A DNA stretch of 40,385 nt from Candidatus Thermoplasmatota archaeon (lineage in GTDB: Archaea > Thermoplasmatota > Thermoplasmata > RBG-16-68-12 > JAGMCJ01), in contig JAJISE010000016.1 of the NCBI GenBank assembly GCA_022848865.1, positions 1 to 40,385 of the forward strand, read 5' to 3'. Both the position numbers and the translations under genes were made by a program. Within the stretch, counting starts at the first letter, position 1. Each line of letters begins with the position of its first letter. Positions 1 through 7,541 of this stretch are shown here, one piece after another. The notes under the pieces are model-generated. The model saw only the letters and a program-made list of their open reading frames with translations, did no database searches and was not told the DNA's origin.

Positions 1-430
1 GGAACGTATCCCTCGTTGAAGCGCTCGCTGTTCCCCACGAAGTCGAGCATGAGGAATGATCTCTTCCCCGCGCACAATCGCGTCCCGCGACCGCGTATCT
101 GCTTGTACAGTATCTCCGAGCCCGTGGGGCGGCAGAAGACTATGTTCATGGCCCCGGGGCAGTCGAAGCCCGTGTCCAGCATGCCGACGGAGACCGCGAT
201 CCGAGGATACTCCTCCCGCTTGAAGCGCCTGATGGCGTCCTGCGGGTCCTCGCTGTCCGTCGTAATGGCCTCCGCGTATCGCCCGCCGAGTGTTCGGACA
301 CGAGGACCGAGCAATGGCCACCACTGCAATAGGCAGAGTTCTCGACTCCAGGAAGATGCCGAGATACGTCCTCGACTAGGTCATGTATCATGAGTTGCTC
401 CATATCAAACGCGGCATCGGATATTCGGAG
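1..430 (-). pseudogene. Frameshifted relic of a type I restriction (HsdR-like)/DEAD helicase, C-terminal helicase domain
   Basis: Read on the minus strand, the frame open from position 380 to the left edge encodes a superfamily 2 helicase C-terminal segment. It contains a motif V-like GMLDTGFDCP, then NIVFCRPTGSEILYKQIRGR, and a motif VI GRGTR, followed by SFLMLDF. This arrangement is typical of HsdR-type restriction subunits. The frame is blocked by a TGA at 381-383 and has no ATG before the MLDTGF methionine. Immediately upstream, a second minus frame (about 290-430) carries LVEDVSRHLPG and SVLVSEHSAG, which resemble the preceding helicase strand, so a frameshift near 280-300 is inferred. 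Nothing resembling the helicase N-terminal half is seen above 430. The gene continues past the left edge. I read it as a decaying defence gene, although the off-window part was not seen. Confidence 0.6.
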
Positions 431-606
431 GGGAAGAGAAGGACGCACACGAAGGCCTTCCGAGGGGAAGGGAGGAAGTTTACCAGATACGAGCAGGCGA
501 GGGACTGAGGTCTCATGAGATTCTTGGATGACGGGCATACAAGCCAGGGGATGGAAGAAAGATGCGTGGTGGACAGAGATACTCTTGGATACGCAATCAC
601 GAGGGC

Positions 607-650
607 AAATTATATGTGCATTTATGTCATAACATCCCAAGAAGTGGGAT
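607..650 (+). promoter_or_regulatory. Promoter and putative autoregulatory operator of the AbiE operon
   Basis: A TATA-like AAATTATATG lies at 607-616, predicting a transcription start near 638. Two inverted repeats follow: TTATG-T-CATAA at 622-632 and ATCCCA-N5-TGGGAT at 634-650. The second spans the predicted start site and ends just before the GTG start codon at 654. AbiEi antitoxins are known to repress their own promoters by binding inverted repeats, so these are good operator candidates. The repeats are seen directly; the regulatory role is inferred. The stretch 431-606 contains no recognisable gene. Confidence 0.5.
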
Positions 651-653
651 ATT

Positions 654-1295
654 GTGACACGAATGAAGACTCCTATGATATGGAAGAAGCTGCTGATAGA
701 CGGACATAAGATAGCCACTTCCACGAAGATTCATGAATTAGCTCGCAGACTGGAAAAAGGGGACGTGAGGAGCCTTCGGTATCTTCAAGAACAAGGCTAC
801 ATCTCGAGAATCTTGAGAGGGATCTACTACGTCAAGAGCCCGGACGAGCGCGAGAGGGGTTTCTTCCAACATTCGGTCTATGAGATGGTGTCCAAGGCTC
901 TGAAAGCCAAGGGCGTCAAGCACTGGTATTTCGGCCTGGAGACAGCTCTCAGGCTCAACGGCATGACTCACGAGTACTTCGCAGTAGACTATGTCATAAC
1001 CGATTCGTACAGGAGCACCAAGGTGATCAACATCCTCGATACGAAGTTTCAGTTCTTGAAATGGAGCAAAAGGCATTTTGATTTCGGCATCGTGAGAAGG
1101 GATGGCCTGATGTGCTCGGACAAGGAGAAGACGGTGCTCGATCTGGCCTACAGGCGATACAGAAGAGGCGAGGGAAGGCTGCATGCAGTCAATCTTATCC
1201 AGGAATACATGGGGATGTTGGACAAATGGAAGTTCGAGAACTGCCTGGACCGCTACCCACAAAGATTCCAAAAGGCGGTCAAGGGGAGCCTATGA
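654..1295 (+). CDS. AbiEi-type antitoxin (type IV toxin-antitoxin)
   Basis: A 213-residue protein with an N-terminal winged-helix-like segment (about residues 20-65, ending LRYLQEQGYISRILRGIYYV) and a larger C-terminal domain with the GLETALRLNG and SDKEKTVLDLAY stretches typical of AbiEi antitoxins. Family members neutralise the AbiEii nucleotidyltransferase without forming a stable complex and repress their own operon. The start could be GTG 654 or ATG 663 (third codon downstream). The TATA box at 607-616 supports transcription just upstream of either. The stop codon overlaps the start of the next gene as ATGA (1292-1295), giving translational coupling. The assignment rests on domain pattern and partner gene. 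Confidence 0.75.
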   Translation: MTRMKTPMIWKKLLIDGHKIATSTKIHELARRLEKGDVRSLRYLQEQGYISRILRGIYYVKSPDERERGFFQHSVYEMVSKALKAKGVKHWYFGLETALRLNGMTHEYFAVDYVITDSYRSTKVINILDTKFQFLKWSKRHFDFGIVRRDGLMCSDKEKTVLDLAYRRYRRGEGRLHAVNLIQEYMGMLDKWKFENCLDRYPQRFQKAVKGSL

Positions 1296-2212
1296 AGGAC
1301 TTCTTTGAAATGCTGAACACGCTGGGAAAGCCCAAAAGGAGCGACATAATCGAGAAGGACTTTCACCTCCACAGATTACTGCATATGATATCCCAAGACG
1401 ATTACCTCAGTGGAAGTCTCACCTTCAAGGGGGGAACATGCCTCGTCAAGGCCTACCTGGGGTTCTATCGCTTCTCAGAGGATATCGACTTCACCTGGCA
1501 GAGTGATGACCTCTGGAAGGGCAGGACCGTGGCCGAAACGAGAAGGCTTTGCTCCGAGGAAATCACCACCCTTGCGGGGCATTTCAGGGTCATGGCCGAC
1601 ACCCTCGGAATGAACTTCAGTGGCGACAAGACCATAGCAGGCGAGGTTCACATCAGCAGCGGTGGCAGGATGGTACTCTTCTTCATCGGCTACCAATCAG
1701 AGATTTTGAACATGCCCAGCAGCATCAAGGTGGAGATCAACTTCGTGGACAAGACTCTCTATCCGTTCAAAGACAGGGAATTGAGAAGCTATGTGGAGAA
1801 CGTAGAATCGGAGGAACTGGAGTTTCTCTATGAGAAGCTCTGGAACGAGTACAATACAGAAATACAACTTGGCTGCTACGATCCCAGAGAGATATATGTG
1901 GAGAAGTGTAGGGCGTCATTGACCAGGATGGCATACAAGCTTCGGGATGTGATAGACATACTCTTCATGGAAGAGGAATTTGGCTACTCTGTCAATGAAT
2001 ACAAGGAGCAGATCGAAGAGAAGGTCAGATTCATGCTCGAGCTGTACGAACGATACAGGGAGAACATAGAGTTGATGCGGTTTCCACCTGCAGACATCCT
2101 GGGTTCGGAGGAAATGAAGCTGTTTCTGATCGAGCCACCGAAGGACTTGGGTCTTGAGGTTCTTCGGATACACAGCGAATTGGATGACATCCGAAAGGAA
2201 CTGACGGCTTAA
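1292..2212 (+). CDS. AbiEii-type nucleotidyltransferase toxin
   Basis: A 306-residue protein of the AbiEii/MenA toxin family, DNA polymerase beta-like nucleotidyltransferases that inactivate tRNA or other targets by adding nucleotides. The catalytic signature is clear: KGGT at residues 46-49, followed by RFSEDIDF with the metal-binding aspartates D64 and D66. A later conserved region around the EIYVEKCRASLTR stretch and a C-terminal helical part fit the family. The start is the ATG at 1292, which overlaps the antitoxin stop by four bases; the frame stays open further upstream, but those codons lie inside the antitoxin gene. Length matches full-length toxins (about 300 residues) and no catalytic residue is missing, so the toxin looks intact. 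The intergenic 2213-2319 holds no gene I can recognise. Confidence 0.8.
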   Translation: MKDFFEMLNTLGKPKRSDIIEKDFHLHRLLHMISQDDYLSGSLTFKGGTCLVKAYLGFYRFSEDIDFTWQSDDLWKGRTVAETRRLCSEEITTLAGHFRVMADTLGMNFSGDKTIAGEVHISSGGRMVLFFIGYQSEILNMPSSIKVEINFVDKTLYPFKDRELRSYVENVESEELEFLYEKLWNEYNTEIQLGCYDPREIYVEKCRASLTRMAYKLRDVIDILFMEEEFGYSVNEYKEQIEEKVRFMLELYERYRENIELMRFPPADILGSEEMKLFLIEPPKDLGLEVLRIHSELDDIRKELTA

Positions 2213-2319
2213 TCATTCGGAGAGGTGTCAGGACCTGAGATGAATCGATGTCTTAGTCCGAGTGCCTTCCCCGCCGGTGTCAACCGAAAGCGAGGAGCGC
2301 GCCCCTTCCAAGAAGCTGC

Positions 2320-2574
2320 CTACTGGCGGTAGATTGTGCTCCTATGGCCCAGAGTGAGCACGTACACGACCTCCTCTCCCCAGTCGATGTCCGCTATCAG
2401 GCGGTGGTCCACCACCCTGATCTTGAACGCGCCGATGCCTCGAAGAGGTGACACGCTCCGCCTCGGGTTTGCGGCCACCTCGCGCAGCTTCCTGACTATG
2501 CGCTCCCGGACTTCCTTGTCCAGCTTACGGAACTTCTCCGCGGCCAGCTCGGTGAACTCGACCCGAAAGGGCAA
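2320..2574 (-). CDS. RelE/ParE-family toxin
   Basis: An 84-residue basic protein with the RelE/ParE fold pattern. An N-terminal strand VEFTELAAEKFRKL leads into a two-helix hairpin, then strands including FKIRVVDHRLIADIDW and a C-terminal VLTLGHRSTIYR. The GHR-x3-Y ending is common in archaeal RelE homologues that act as ribosome-dependent mRNA interferases, but this short family also contains gyrase poisons, so the target is not certain. It starts four bases after the antitoxin stop, in the same operon, with the antitoxin gene first as usual. Full length for the family. Confidence 0.8.
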   Translation of the reverse strand: MPFRVEFTELAAEKFRKLDKEVRERIVRKLREVAANPRRSVSPLRGIGAFKIRVVDHRLIADIDWGEEVVYVLTLGHRSTIYRQ

Positions 2575-2578
2575 GCGC

Positions 2579-2800
2579 TCACTTTCCCTCTAGCCCGCTC
2601 AATGGGACCGTCTTCCGCTGCCGCACCTGCCTGCGGGCCTCGAAGATCTCTTCCAGGGTTTCCACGCTGAGCTCCTCCTCCAGGGACCTCGCGATCGCAT
2701 ATCGTATGAACTCGGACTTCGAAGGGAATCCTCTCCTGACCGCTGTCGCGGAGATGAGCTTGTCCTGTTCGGGAGAGACCTTCAGGCTGATTGTCTTCAT
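2579..2800 (-). CDS. Ribbon-helix-helix antitoxin
   Basis: A 73-residue protein whose first ~45 residues look like a ribbon-helix-helix DNA-binding domain: strand MKTISLKVSPEQ, then helices through KSEFIRYAIARSLEEEL. The C-terminal ~28 residues are polar and would wrap the toxin. RHH antitoxins bind direct or inverted repeats in their own promoter as dimers. The start at 2800 is supported by the TATA-like element centred ~27 bp upstream, implying a leaderless mRNA. It forms a two-gene operon with the RelE/ParE toxin just downstream. Confidence 0.75.
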   Translation of the reverse strand: MKTISLKVSPEQDKLISATAVRRGFPSKSEFIRYAIARSLEEELSVETLEEIFEARRQVRQRKTVPLSGLEGK

Positions 2801-2809
2801 CCATAATAG

Positions 2810-2831
2810 GTATTACGCGCGTATTACTTAA
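2810..2831 (-). promoter_or_regulatory. Promoter/operator of the RHH-RelE operon
   Basis: On the minus strand two copies of GTAATAC flank GCGC (plus strand 2810-2816 and 2821-2827), with a perfect ACGCGCGT palindrome at the centre (2815-2822). The upstream copy overlaps a TATA-like TTAAGTAAT (2823-2831) located about 27 bp from the antitoxin ATG. Tandem half-sites over the TATA box are what an RHH repressor would be expected to bind. The binding itself is inferred. Confidence 0.5.
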
Positions 2832-3075
2832 TGCTTGCTGCCTGAGCCATCATCGACAACCGATTCCGCATGCGAAGTACACCGAAGAGGGCCATACGAG
2901 ATATGCGTCCCGTCCCTGCGGGAGAATCGCGGGAGGCGCTGAGATAGAGCCTGGGATGCATCAAGTACCGGGGGCACGCGGGACGCCGTCAGATTCTCAG
3001 CGATCCTCGCCTTTCGGGGTCATTCCGGGATTACTTAAGTCTTTGCATGGACTTGTCGGAAGTTCCCAGTAGCTT

Positions 3076-3229
3076 CCTTGCAGTCCGCTTGCTCCTTTCT
3101 TGCAGGTTTCTTGCTCCTCGCTTGCTTGATCCTTGCTCCTCGCTTGCTGAAACCTTGTGACATCCTAGGGACTTACCAGGGACATACCTGCTACATCCTT
3201 GCAGGATGCTTGCATTCTCCTGCAGTTCC
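3076..3229. repeat. Tandem array of fourteen 11-bp units (NCTTGC-N5)
   Basis: Starting at 3076, an 11-bp period runs without slippage for 14 units. Units 1-7 all carry CTTGC at positions 2-6 (starts 3076, 3087, 3098, 3109, 3120, 3131, 3142). Unit 8 has CTTGT, units 9-11 are degenerate, units 12-13 (3197, 3208) restore CTTGC, and unit 14 is partial. The second half of the unit is often TCCTC or similar. The period is close to one turn of the DNA helix, so the motifs face the same side. It is not a CRISPR, because units are contiguous and short. The surrounding 2832-3356 has no gene I can support. Confidence 0.7.
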
Positions 3230-3356
3230 GCCCAGTGCCCCCAGAGGCATTCGGAGGGGCTCGGGTCTCCTTGGGAACGTCCAGAGGCGGACAGGAAAAG
3301 GCATATCCTCTGAGACAACGATGTGACCTTCCGTGGCTTGGTGAGGGGACAGATAC

Positions 3357-3509
3357 ATGGACATGGACGAACGATGCTCCAAATGCGGGGAAGGATGCGA
3401 GAAGGGAAGCGACCAGTGGGACACGTGCGCCGAGCTCTCGGACGAGGAGTGGCTGGAGCTTCTGGCGGGCGGGATGTTCTTCACGGACTTCATTGAGACC
3501 ATGTTCTAG
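3357..3509 (+). CDS. Small acidic Cys-containing protein (50 aa), function unknown
   Basis: A 50-residue frame begins with ATG 3357 and ends with TAG 3507-3509. A GAGGGG ribosome-binding site lies ~9 bases upstream and a TATA-like GCATAT lies further up near 3301. The protein has four cysteines (7, 10, 14, 24) in the pattern C-x2-C-x3-C-x9-C, which could bind zinc or a metal cluster. An acidic, hydrophobic tail follows, containing EEWLELLAGGMFFTDFIE. No family is recognised. The ribosome site, the four cysteines and the amphipathic tail argue for a real gene, but there is no homology evidence from sequence alone. It sits alone, convergent with the flippase gene. Confidence 0.5.
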   Translation: MDMDERCSKCGEGCEKGSDQWDTCAELSDEEWLELLAGGMFFTDFIETMF

Positions 3510-3549
3510 AATGAGGTCAGAACCCGCGGGAACTGGACAGCGGACCGCC

Positions 3550-4866
3550 TCAGGCCTGGGAACGCCGCTCGAGGATGTATCCCGTCAGAACGTAGACGCC
3601 TATCCCCAGGCTGACAAGGCCTTGGCTCAACATCCAGGCGAGCGCGACCCCGATCAGACCGAACACGTCCAGAAACACGTACGCCAGTCCCACGATGACG
3701 AAGGCGTTGAACATGGGGATGGCTATTATCGGCCTCAGCCTCTTGAGAACCCGCCTCGTTGCCATGAAGATGCTGTTGAAGGTGATGAAGACGCTGGAGA
3801 GCGCGAACACCTGCAGCAGGAGCAGCCCCCCGGCCGAGTACTCCTTTCCGAAGAGAAGGAGCAGGTACTCGCCGAGGAGAAGGACAATGACCACGGCTGG
3901 TATCAGAAGAATGAATACGAACTTCAGCGCCTTCCGCACGTTGCTCTTCAGCTCCCTCTCGAAGTGCGAACCCTCCGCGAAGAGGGACAGGGTCACCGCG
4001 TACGCTATCGCGAAGATGAGACCGGAGATCATGAGCGCGAAGTAGTAGTACGCAACGTTCTCACCTGCGACCTCCAGTCCCTGCGGGCCGAAGAAGTTGA
4101 GTATGACAAGCGGGAGCAGGAAGGCGGGCATCCCGCCGAAGATCTCCGCCACGTAGTTCCCCGCCGAGTAGCGGACCATCTTACCGATCGCGCTCTTCTT
4201 CACCGTCGGCACCGGCCGATACCCGGGGTTCACGCGTGGCATCAGCACGAACAGACCGAACAGCACTGTCAGAAGAAAGGCAACGCTCATGGAGGCAAAT
4301 ATCCCGAATGCCCCTAGCCCGAACAGGAGGAAGAACACCGCCGGAAAGGCAATCCTGGACCCGCTGATCAGACTCCCGATGAAGACGTACTCCGCCTTCC
4401 TTCTGGCAACGAAGACCTGGTTCATCAGCGGGAAGAGGACGAAGACAACGGAGAAGAGCACAAAGGCCACGAGGAAGACCGGGTTCTCGCGGATGAAAGT
4501 GAGCTTCTCGGCCCAGATGTCCAGGCCGGCGAGGAAGACTATGGAAACGAGGATGACCATCCCGCCGCTGATCGTGAAGCAGGTGTTGATCAGGTCCTTC
4601 GAGTTCTTCCCTGCATTGGGGAGGAACCTGATCAGTCCCACGTCGAACCCCAGCTTCGAGAGCATGGCGAGGAAGACTATGGCCTGGAGCGTCACAACCG
4701 CCAGTCCCGCCTGGAACGGCTCGTAGTACCGTGCGACGACAATCCAGAAGACGAATCCGAGGCCGCTTGCGGCGACCGTGTTCGCCATCAGGAAGATCGC
4801 GTTCTTGTAGAGCGGCGTCCTCAGGAATTCAGGTAGTCTGCGAATGTACTCTCCGACGAATGCCAT
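3550..4866 (-). CDS. Polysaccharide/lipid-linked glycan flippase (MATE-like, Wzx family)
   Basis: A 438-residue polytopic membrane protein with about 12-14 hydrophobic segments. The N-terminal pattern NTVAASGLGFVFWIVVARYY, followed by a second segment with GLIRFLPNAG, is typical of oligosaccharide flippases of the MOP superfamily, which move lipid-linked sugars across the membrane. C-terminal helices include the SSVFITFNSIFMATRR loop. It lies downstream of the UDP-GlcNAc 2-epimerase on the same strand (102-bp gap), consistent with surface glycan or N-glycan assembly. Exact substrate unknown. Confidence 0.85.
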   Translation of the reverse strand: MAFVGEYIRRLPEFLRTPLYKNAIFLMANTVAASGLGFVFWIVVARYYEPFQAGLAVVTLQAIVFLAMLSKLGFDVGLIRFLPNAGKNSKDLINTCFTISGGMVILVSIVFLAGLDIWAEKLTFIRENPVFLVAFVLFSVVFVLFPLMNQVFVARRKAEYVFIGSLISGSRIAFPAVFFLLFGLGAFGIFASMSVAFLLTVLFGLFVLMPRVNPGYRPVPTVKKSAIGKMVRYSAGNYVAEIFGGMPAFLLPLVILNFFGPQGLEVAGENVAYYYFALMISGLIFAIAYAVTLSLFAEGSHFERELKSNVRKALKFVFILLIPAVVIVLLLGEYLLLLFGKEYSAGGLLLLQVFALSSVFITFNSIFMATRRVLKRLRPIIAIPMFNAFVIVGLAYVFLDVFGLIGVALAWMLSQGLVSLGIGVYVLTGYILERRSQA

Positions 4867-4968
4867 GATCCCACTTTCTGCGTCCGTGCCTCGATATCCG
4901 TGATCTCAAGAGCGGTCGACCAGCTCCTGACCCGCGCTCACTAGAACCGCTTTGCTTTTAAACGTTTC

Positions 4969-6045
4969 TCAGCTGTTCCCAAGCGCGTCAACTATCCTCG
5001 CGGAGGCCGTGCCGTCCCCGTAGGGGGATGGAGAGGTCGGGCTCTCGCCCTTCTCCGTGTAAGCGTTGATCGCGGCCAACGCTCTCTTCGAGTCGGTCCC
5101 CACGACCTCACAGTAGCCGGCCTCGACTGCTTCTGGTCTCTCGGTCGACGTCCTGAGCACAAAGACCTTTTTTCGTATGTTCGGGGAGGTCGCCTCCTCC
5201 TGGATGCCTCCAGAGTCCGTTAGTATGAACTCGCACCCTCTCATGAGGAGGAGGAAGTCGAGGTAGCCGACCGGTGGCAGGAGCTGGACGTTCTCCGATC
5301 GGGAAAGACCGTCGTAGAGGCCGAACTCCTTCAGCATCTTCACCGTCCGTGGATGAATCGGATAGACCACGGGAACGGGAGACCCTAGAAACGTCTCAAC
5401 GAACTCCGAGAGAACGTCGCGGTCGTCCACGTTCTCCTTCCTGTGGGCCGTCGCCAGGCAGAATCTCTCGAACCCGATCTTGTCCAGGATGTCCGACTTC
5501 TCCGCGGCGACCTCCATGAAGGTCATGCAGGCATCGATGACCGTATTGCCCGTCACCCAGATGCGTCCCCAGACGTTCTCCTTCTTCAGGTTCTCCTCGG
5601 CTGCCGTGGTCGGAGCGAACAAGAAGCTCGAGAGGTGGTCGGTGAGCTTCCTGTTGTGCTCTTCTGGCATTCTCAGATCGTGGCTTCTGAGACCCGCCTC
5701 GACATGGCCAACGTCGATCCCCATCTTTGCGGCTGCCAACGCGCCCGCCAGGACGCTGTTTGTGTCTCCCTCAACAAGAACAACATCGGGCTCGGTCTCG
5801 CCAAACGTTCTCTCGAGCTTCACCAGGGCCTCTCCGGTCTGCACAGCCTGACTGCCCGAGCCGACATCGAGCGTGCGGTCAGGGTCCGGGAGACCCAGGT
5901 CATTGAAGAAGACCCCGGAGAGCTCCCTGTCGTAGTGCTGGGCGGTGTGTATGATGTCGAAGTCCATCTGCCTTCTCTTCAGTTCAAGCACTATGGGTCC
6001 CATCTTGATGATCTCGGGTCTTGTGCCCACAACGAGCGATATCAT
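4969..6045 (-). CDS. wecB: UDP-N-acetylglucosamine 2-epimerase (non-hydrolysing)
   Basis: About 358 residues of a GT-B fold epimerase that interconverts UDP-GlcNAc and UDP-ManNAc in the cytoplasm for surface polysaccharide or N-glycan precursors. Visible family motifs are VVGTRPEIIKM at the N-terminus, VEGDTNS, HVEAGLRS, MPEEHNR, ATAHRKENV, YPIHPRT and TDSGGIQEEA, covering the active-site carboxylates and His. I place the start at 6045 because the family usually begins just before VVGTRPE. An ATG at 6102 in the same frame would add 19 residues that match nothing in the family. The neighbour downstream is the glycan flippase. Confidence 0.9.
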   Translation of the reverse strand: MISLVVGTRPEIIKMGPIVLELKRRQMDFDIIHTAQHYDRELSGVFFNDLGLPDPDRTLDVGSGSQAVQTGEALVKLERTFGETEPDVVLVEGDTNSVLAGALAAAKMGIDVGHVEAGLRSHDLRMPEEHNRKLTDHLSSFLFAPTTAAEENLKKENVWGRIWVTGNTVIDACMTFMEVAAEKSDILDKIGFERFCLATAHRKENVDDRDVLSEFVETFLGSPVPVVYPIHPRTVKMLKEFGLYDGLSRSENVQLLPPVGYLDFLLLMRGCEFILTDSGGIQEEATSPNIRKKVFVLRTSTERPEAVEAGYCEVVGTDSKRALAAINAYTEKGESPTSPSPYGDGTASARIVDALGNS

Positions 6046-6147
6046 GACGGTCTGCGTAGGCTGGAACCCGCATAAAAGCTCTTCTACGACGGAATGTGTC
6101 ACAGAACAACTTGGCAGTGGAGAGACGGCGAAGGCGACCAGCCAGAC

Positions 6148-6669
6148 TTACGTTCCTCCCTCGGGACCCTCGACATTGAACCTGCCCAGGAACAGGAGGA
6201 GGGCGAGGTAGACGAGGATGATCGCGCCCACGACCTCTCCCGCCATGGCGTAGGGGCTCGCGGTGAGGTGCCCCCAGCTGAACTCTCCGGTGGGGAAGCC
6301 GAGACCGTAGGCGGGCCAGAGGAGTATCTCAGGGTCTTCCCACATGAGGTCGAGGAGGAGATGTATCCAGACGGCGAGGGTGAAGAGCAGGGGCAGGAAC
6401 GATGTCGCCAGCTCCCTGCGGGTCGCCCAGCGCCACGCGACGAGAGAGACGGCCATGACGATGACGGAGAACAGGAGCGTGTGGGCGAACAGCCTGCCGC
6501 CCCCCTGAAAGCCGTAGAGCAGCCCGATCGGCTTGTCGATCAGGTCTGGGAGCACTGCCGCCACTCCGACGATTATGACGAACGTCTTCGGGTCCGGGCT
6601 CTTTTTCAGAATGCGCACGAGGGCGAACGCGACGCCCAGCGCTATCCCGACGTGACCCAAAGGGAACAT
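6148..6669 (-). CDS. Small membrane protein of the YdjM/DUF457 metal-dependent hydrolase-like family
   Basis: A 173-residue integral membrane protein with about five hydrophobic segments. It starts MFPLGHVGIALG and carries the spaced histidine/aspartate motifs GHVG, LPDLIDKP, FAHTLL and HLLLDLMW, which define the family annotated as LexA-binding, inner-membrane metal-dependent hydrolases. Conserved His and Asp residues near the membrane face probably bind a metal. The biochemical role in archaea is not established. The start at 6669 is the natural ATG; the frame stays open upstream, but that extension is out-of-frame antisense of the ABC ATPase gene and is not protein-like. Confidence 0.75.
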   Translation of the reverse strand: MFPLGHVGIALGVAFALVRILKKSPDPKTFVIIVGVAAVLPDLIDKPIGLLYGFQGGGRLFAHTLLFSVIVMAVSLVAWRWATRRELATSFLPLLFTLAVWIHLLLDLMWEDPEILLWPAYGLGFPTGEFSWGHLTASPYAMAGEVVGAIILVYLALLLFLGRFNVEGPEGGT

Positions 6670-6779
6670 TTCGCCACTGGAAGAGCGACTTAGCAGAAAT
6701 CGTTTGTGTTCGAGGGCCCACGCGCATGCATGTTCTGTGCGCCCTCCGTGATTCGAAGCGCCTCGGTCGGAGATGCAGC

Positions 6780-7457
6780 CTACGCGCCGTCGTCGGGACC
6801 CGTCTTCAGCCGCCCGTCGAAGAGGAAGAACTTCTTCTCGATGTGGTCGTACAGCAGCGGGTCGTGCGAGGCGACTATCACGGTCGCATCGAAGCCCTCC
6901 CTTATCCTCCTGAAGGCGTCCAGGACCATCTCGCAGCTCTTGGAGTCCAGCGACGCGGTGGGCTCGTCCGCGAGCAGTATCGCCGGGTCGTTCGCCAGCG
7001 CCCTCGCGATGGCCACCTTCTGGCTCTCGCCCCCGCTGATCTCCCCCGGTCTTTTCTTGGCGAGGGTGTCCAACTCGAAAGCGGCCAGCAGGCTCTTCGC
7101 CTTGGCGTCCGCCTCCCCGTCCCGGGCGATCTTGAGCGGGAGCAGCACGTTCTCCTCCACCGTGAGGTCGTCGATGAGGTTGTGGTGCTGGAAGACGTGC
7201 CCTATGCTCGTCAGCCTGAGCCTGGCCAGCTGCCTCGGGGAGAGCTCGGACGTGTCCTTGCCGGCGACGATGACCTTCCCGCTCGAGGGGACGTCTATGC
7301 ACCCCACGAGGTTCAGGAGGGTCGTCTTCCCGCTGCCGTTCCTGCCCCAGAGGAGGACCATCTCGCCCTGCGCCACTTTGATGTCGACGTCCTTGACGAC
7401 GTCCCTGACGCCGTCGTAGCTCTTGGAGACCTGCTCCACAACAACAGGGAATTCCAT
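6780..7457 (-). CDS. ABC transporter ATP-binding protein (LolD/MacB-type)
   Basis: A 225-residue ABC ATPase. Walker A GRNGSGKT is at about 38-45, Q-loop near FQHH (89-92), signature ISGGESQ (140-146), Walker B LLADEP (161-166) and H-loop ASHD (196-199). Size and pattern fit the MacB/LolD group that powers FtsX-fold permeases. Two such permeases start divergently 84 bp away, so this is almost certainly their ATPase. Start chosen at 7457; an ATG at 7508 in the same frame adds 17 residues but would fall upstream of the TATA-like element. No catalytic residue is missing. Confidence 0.9.
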   Translation of the reverse strand: MEFPVVVEQVSKSYDGVRDVVKDVDIKVAQGEMVLLWGRNGSGKTTLLNLVGCIDVPSSGKVIVAGKDTSELSPRQLARLRLTSIGHVFQHHNLIDDLTVEENVLLPLKIARDGEADAKAKSLLAAFELDTLAKKRPGEISGGESQKVAIARALANDPAILLADEPTASLDSKSCEMVLDAFRRIREGFDATVIVASHDPLLYDHIEKKFFLFDGRLKTGPDDGA

Positions 7458-7541
7458 CGTTTCCACCGATATTTCTTTAAATTGGCAGGTGATTGACGTG
7501 TCATTCATCCAGATGGTATTAAATGTTTCCCGGAGGCCAGG
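7458..7541. promoter_or_regulatory. Divergent promoter region of the ABC transporter genes
   Basis: An 84-bp gap between the ATPase gene (minus) and first permease (plus). On the minus side an AATTTAAAG element sits about 20-28 bp from the ATPase ATG, consistent with a leaderless or near-leaderless transcript. On the plus side a GTATTAAATG element at about 7515-7524 precedes a GGAGG ribosome site just upstream of ATG 7542. Paired promoters would allow coordinated expression of the split transporter. Confidence 0.45.

Noticed and set aside
146-724. A 192-residue minus-strand frame opening near the AbiE promoter
   Set aside because: Its upper half has no protein-like character and lies over the AbiE promoter; only the short helicase-like stretch below about 430 was kept, as part of the relic.
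3076-3229. CRISPR array
   Set aside because: Units are 11 bp, contiguous and lack unique spacers of CRISPR length; no cas genes are present.
3031-3318. A 95-residue minus-strand frame over the 11-bp repeat
   Set aside because: The unit length is not a multiple of three, no start signal was seen, and the composition follows the repeat.
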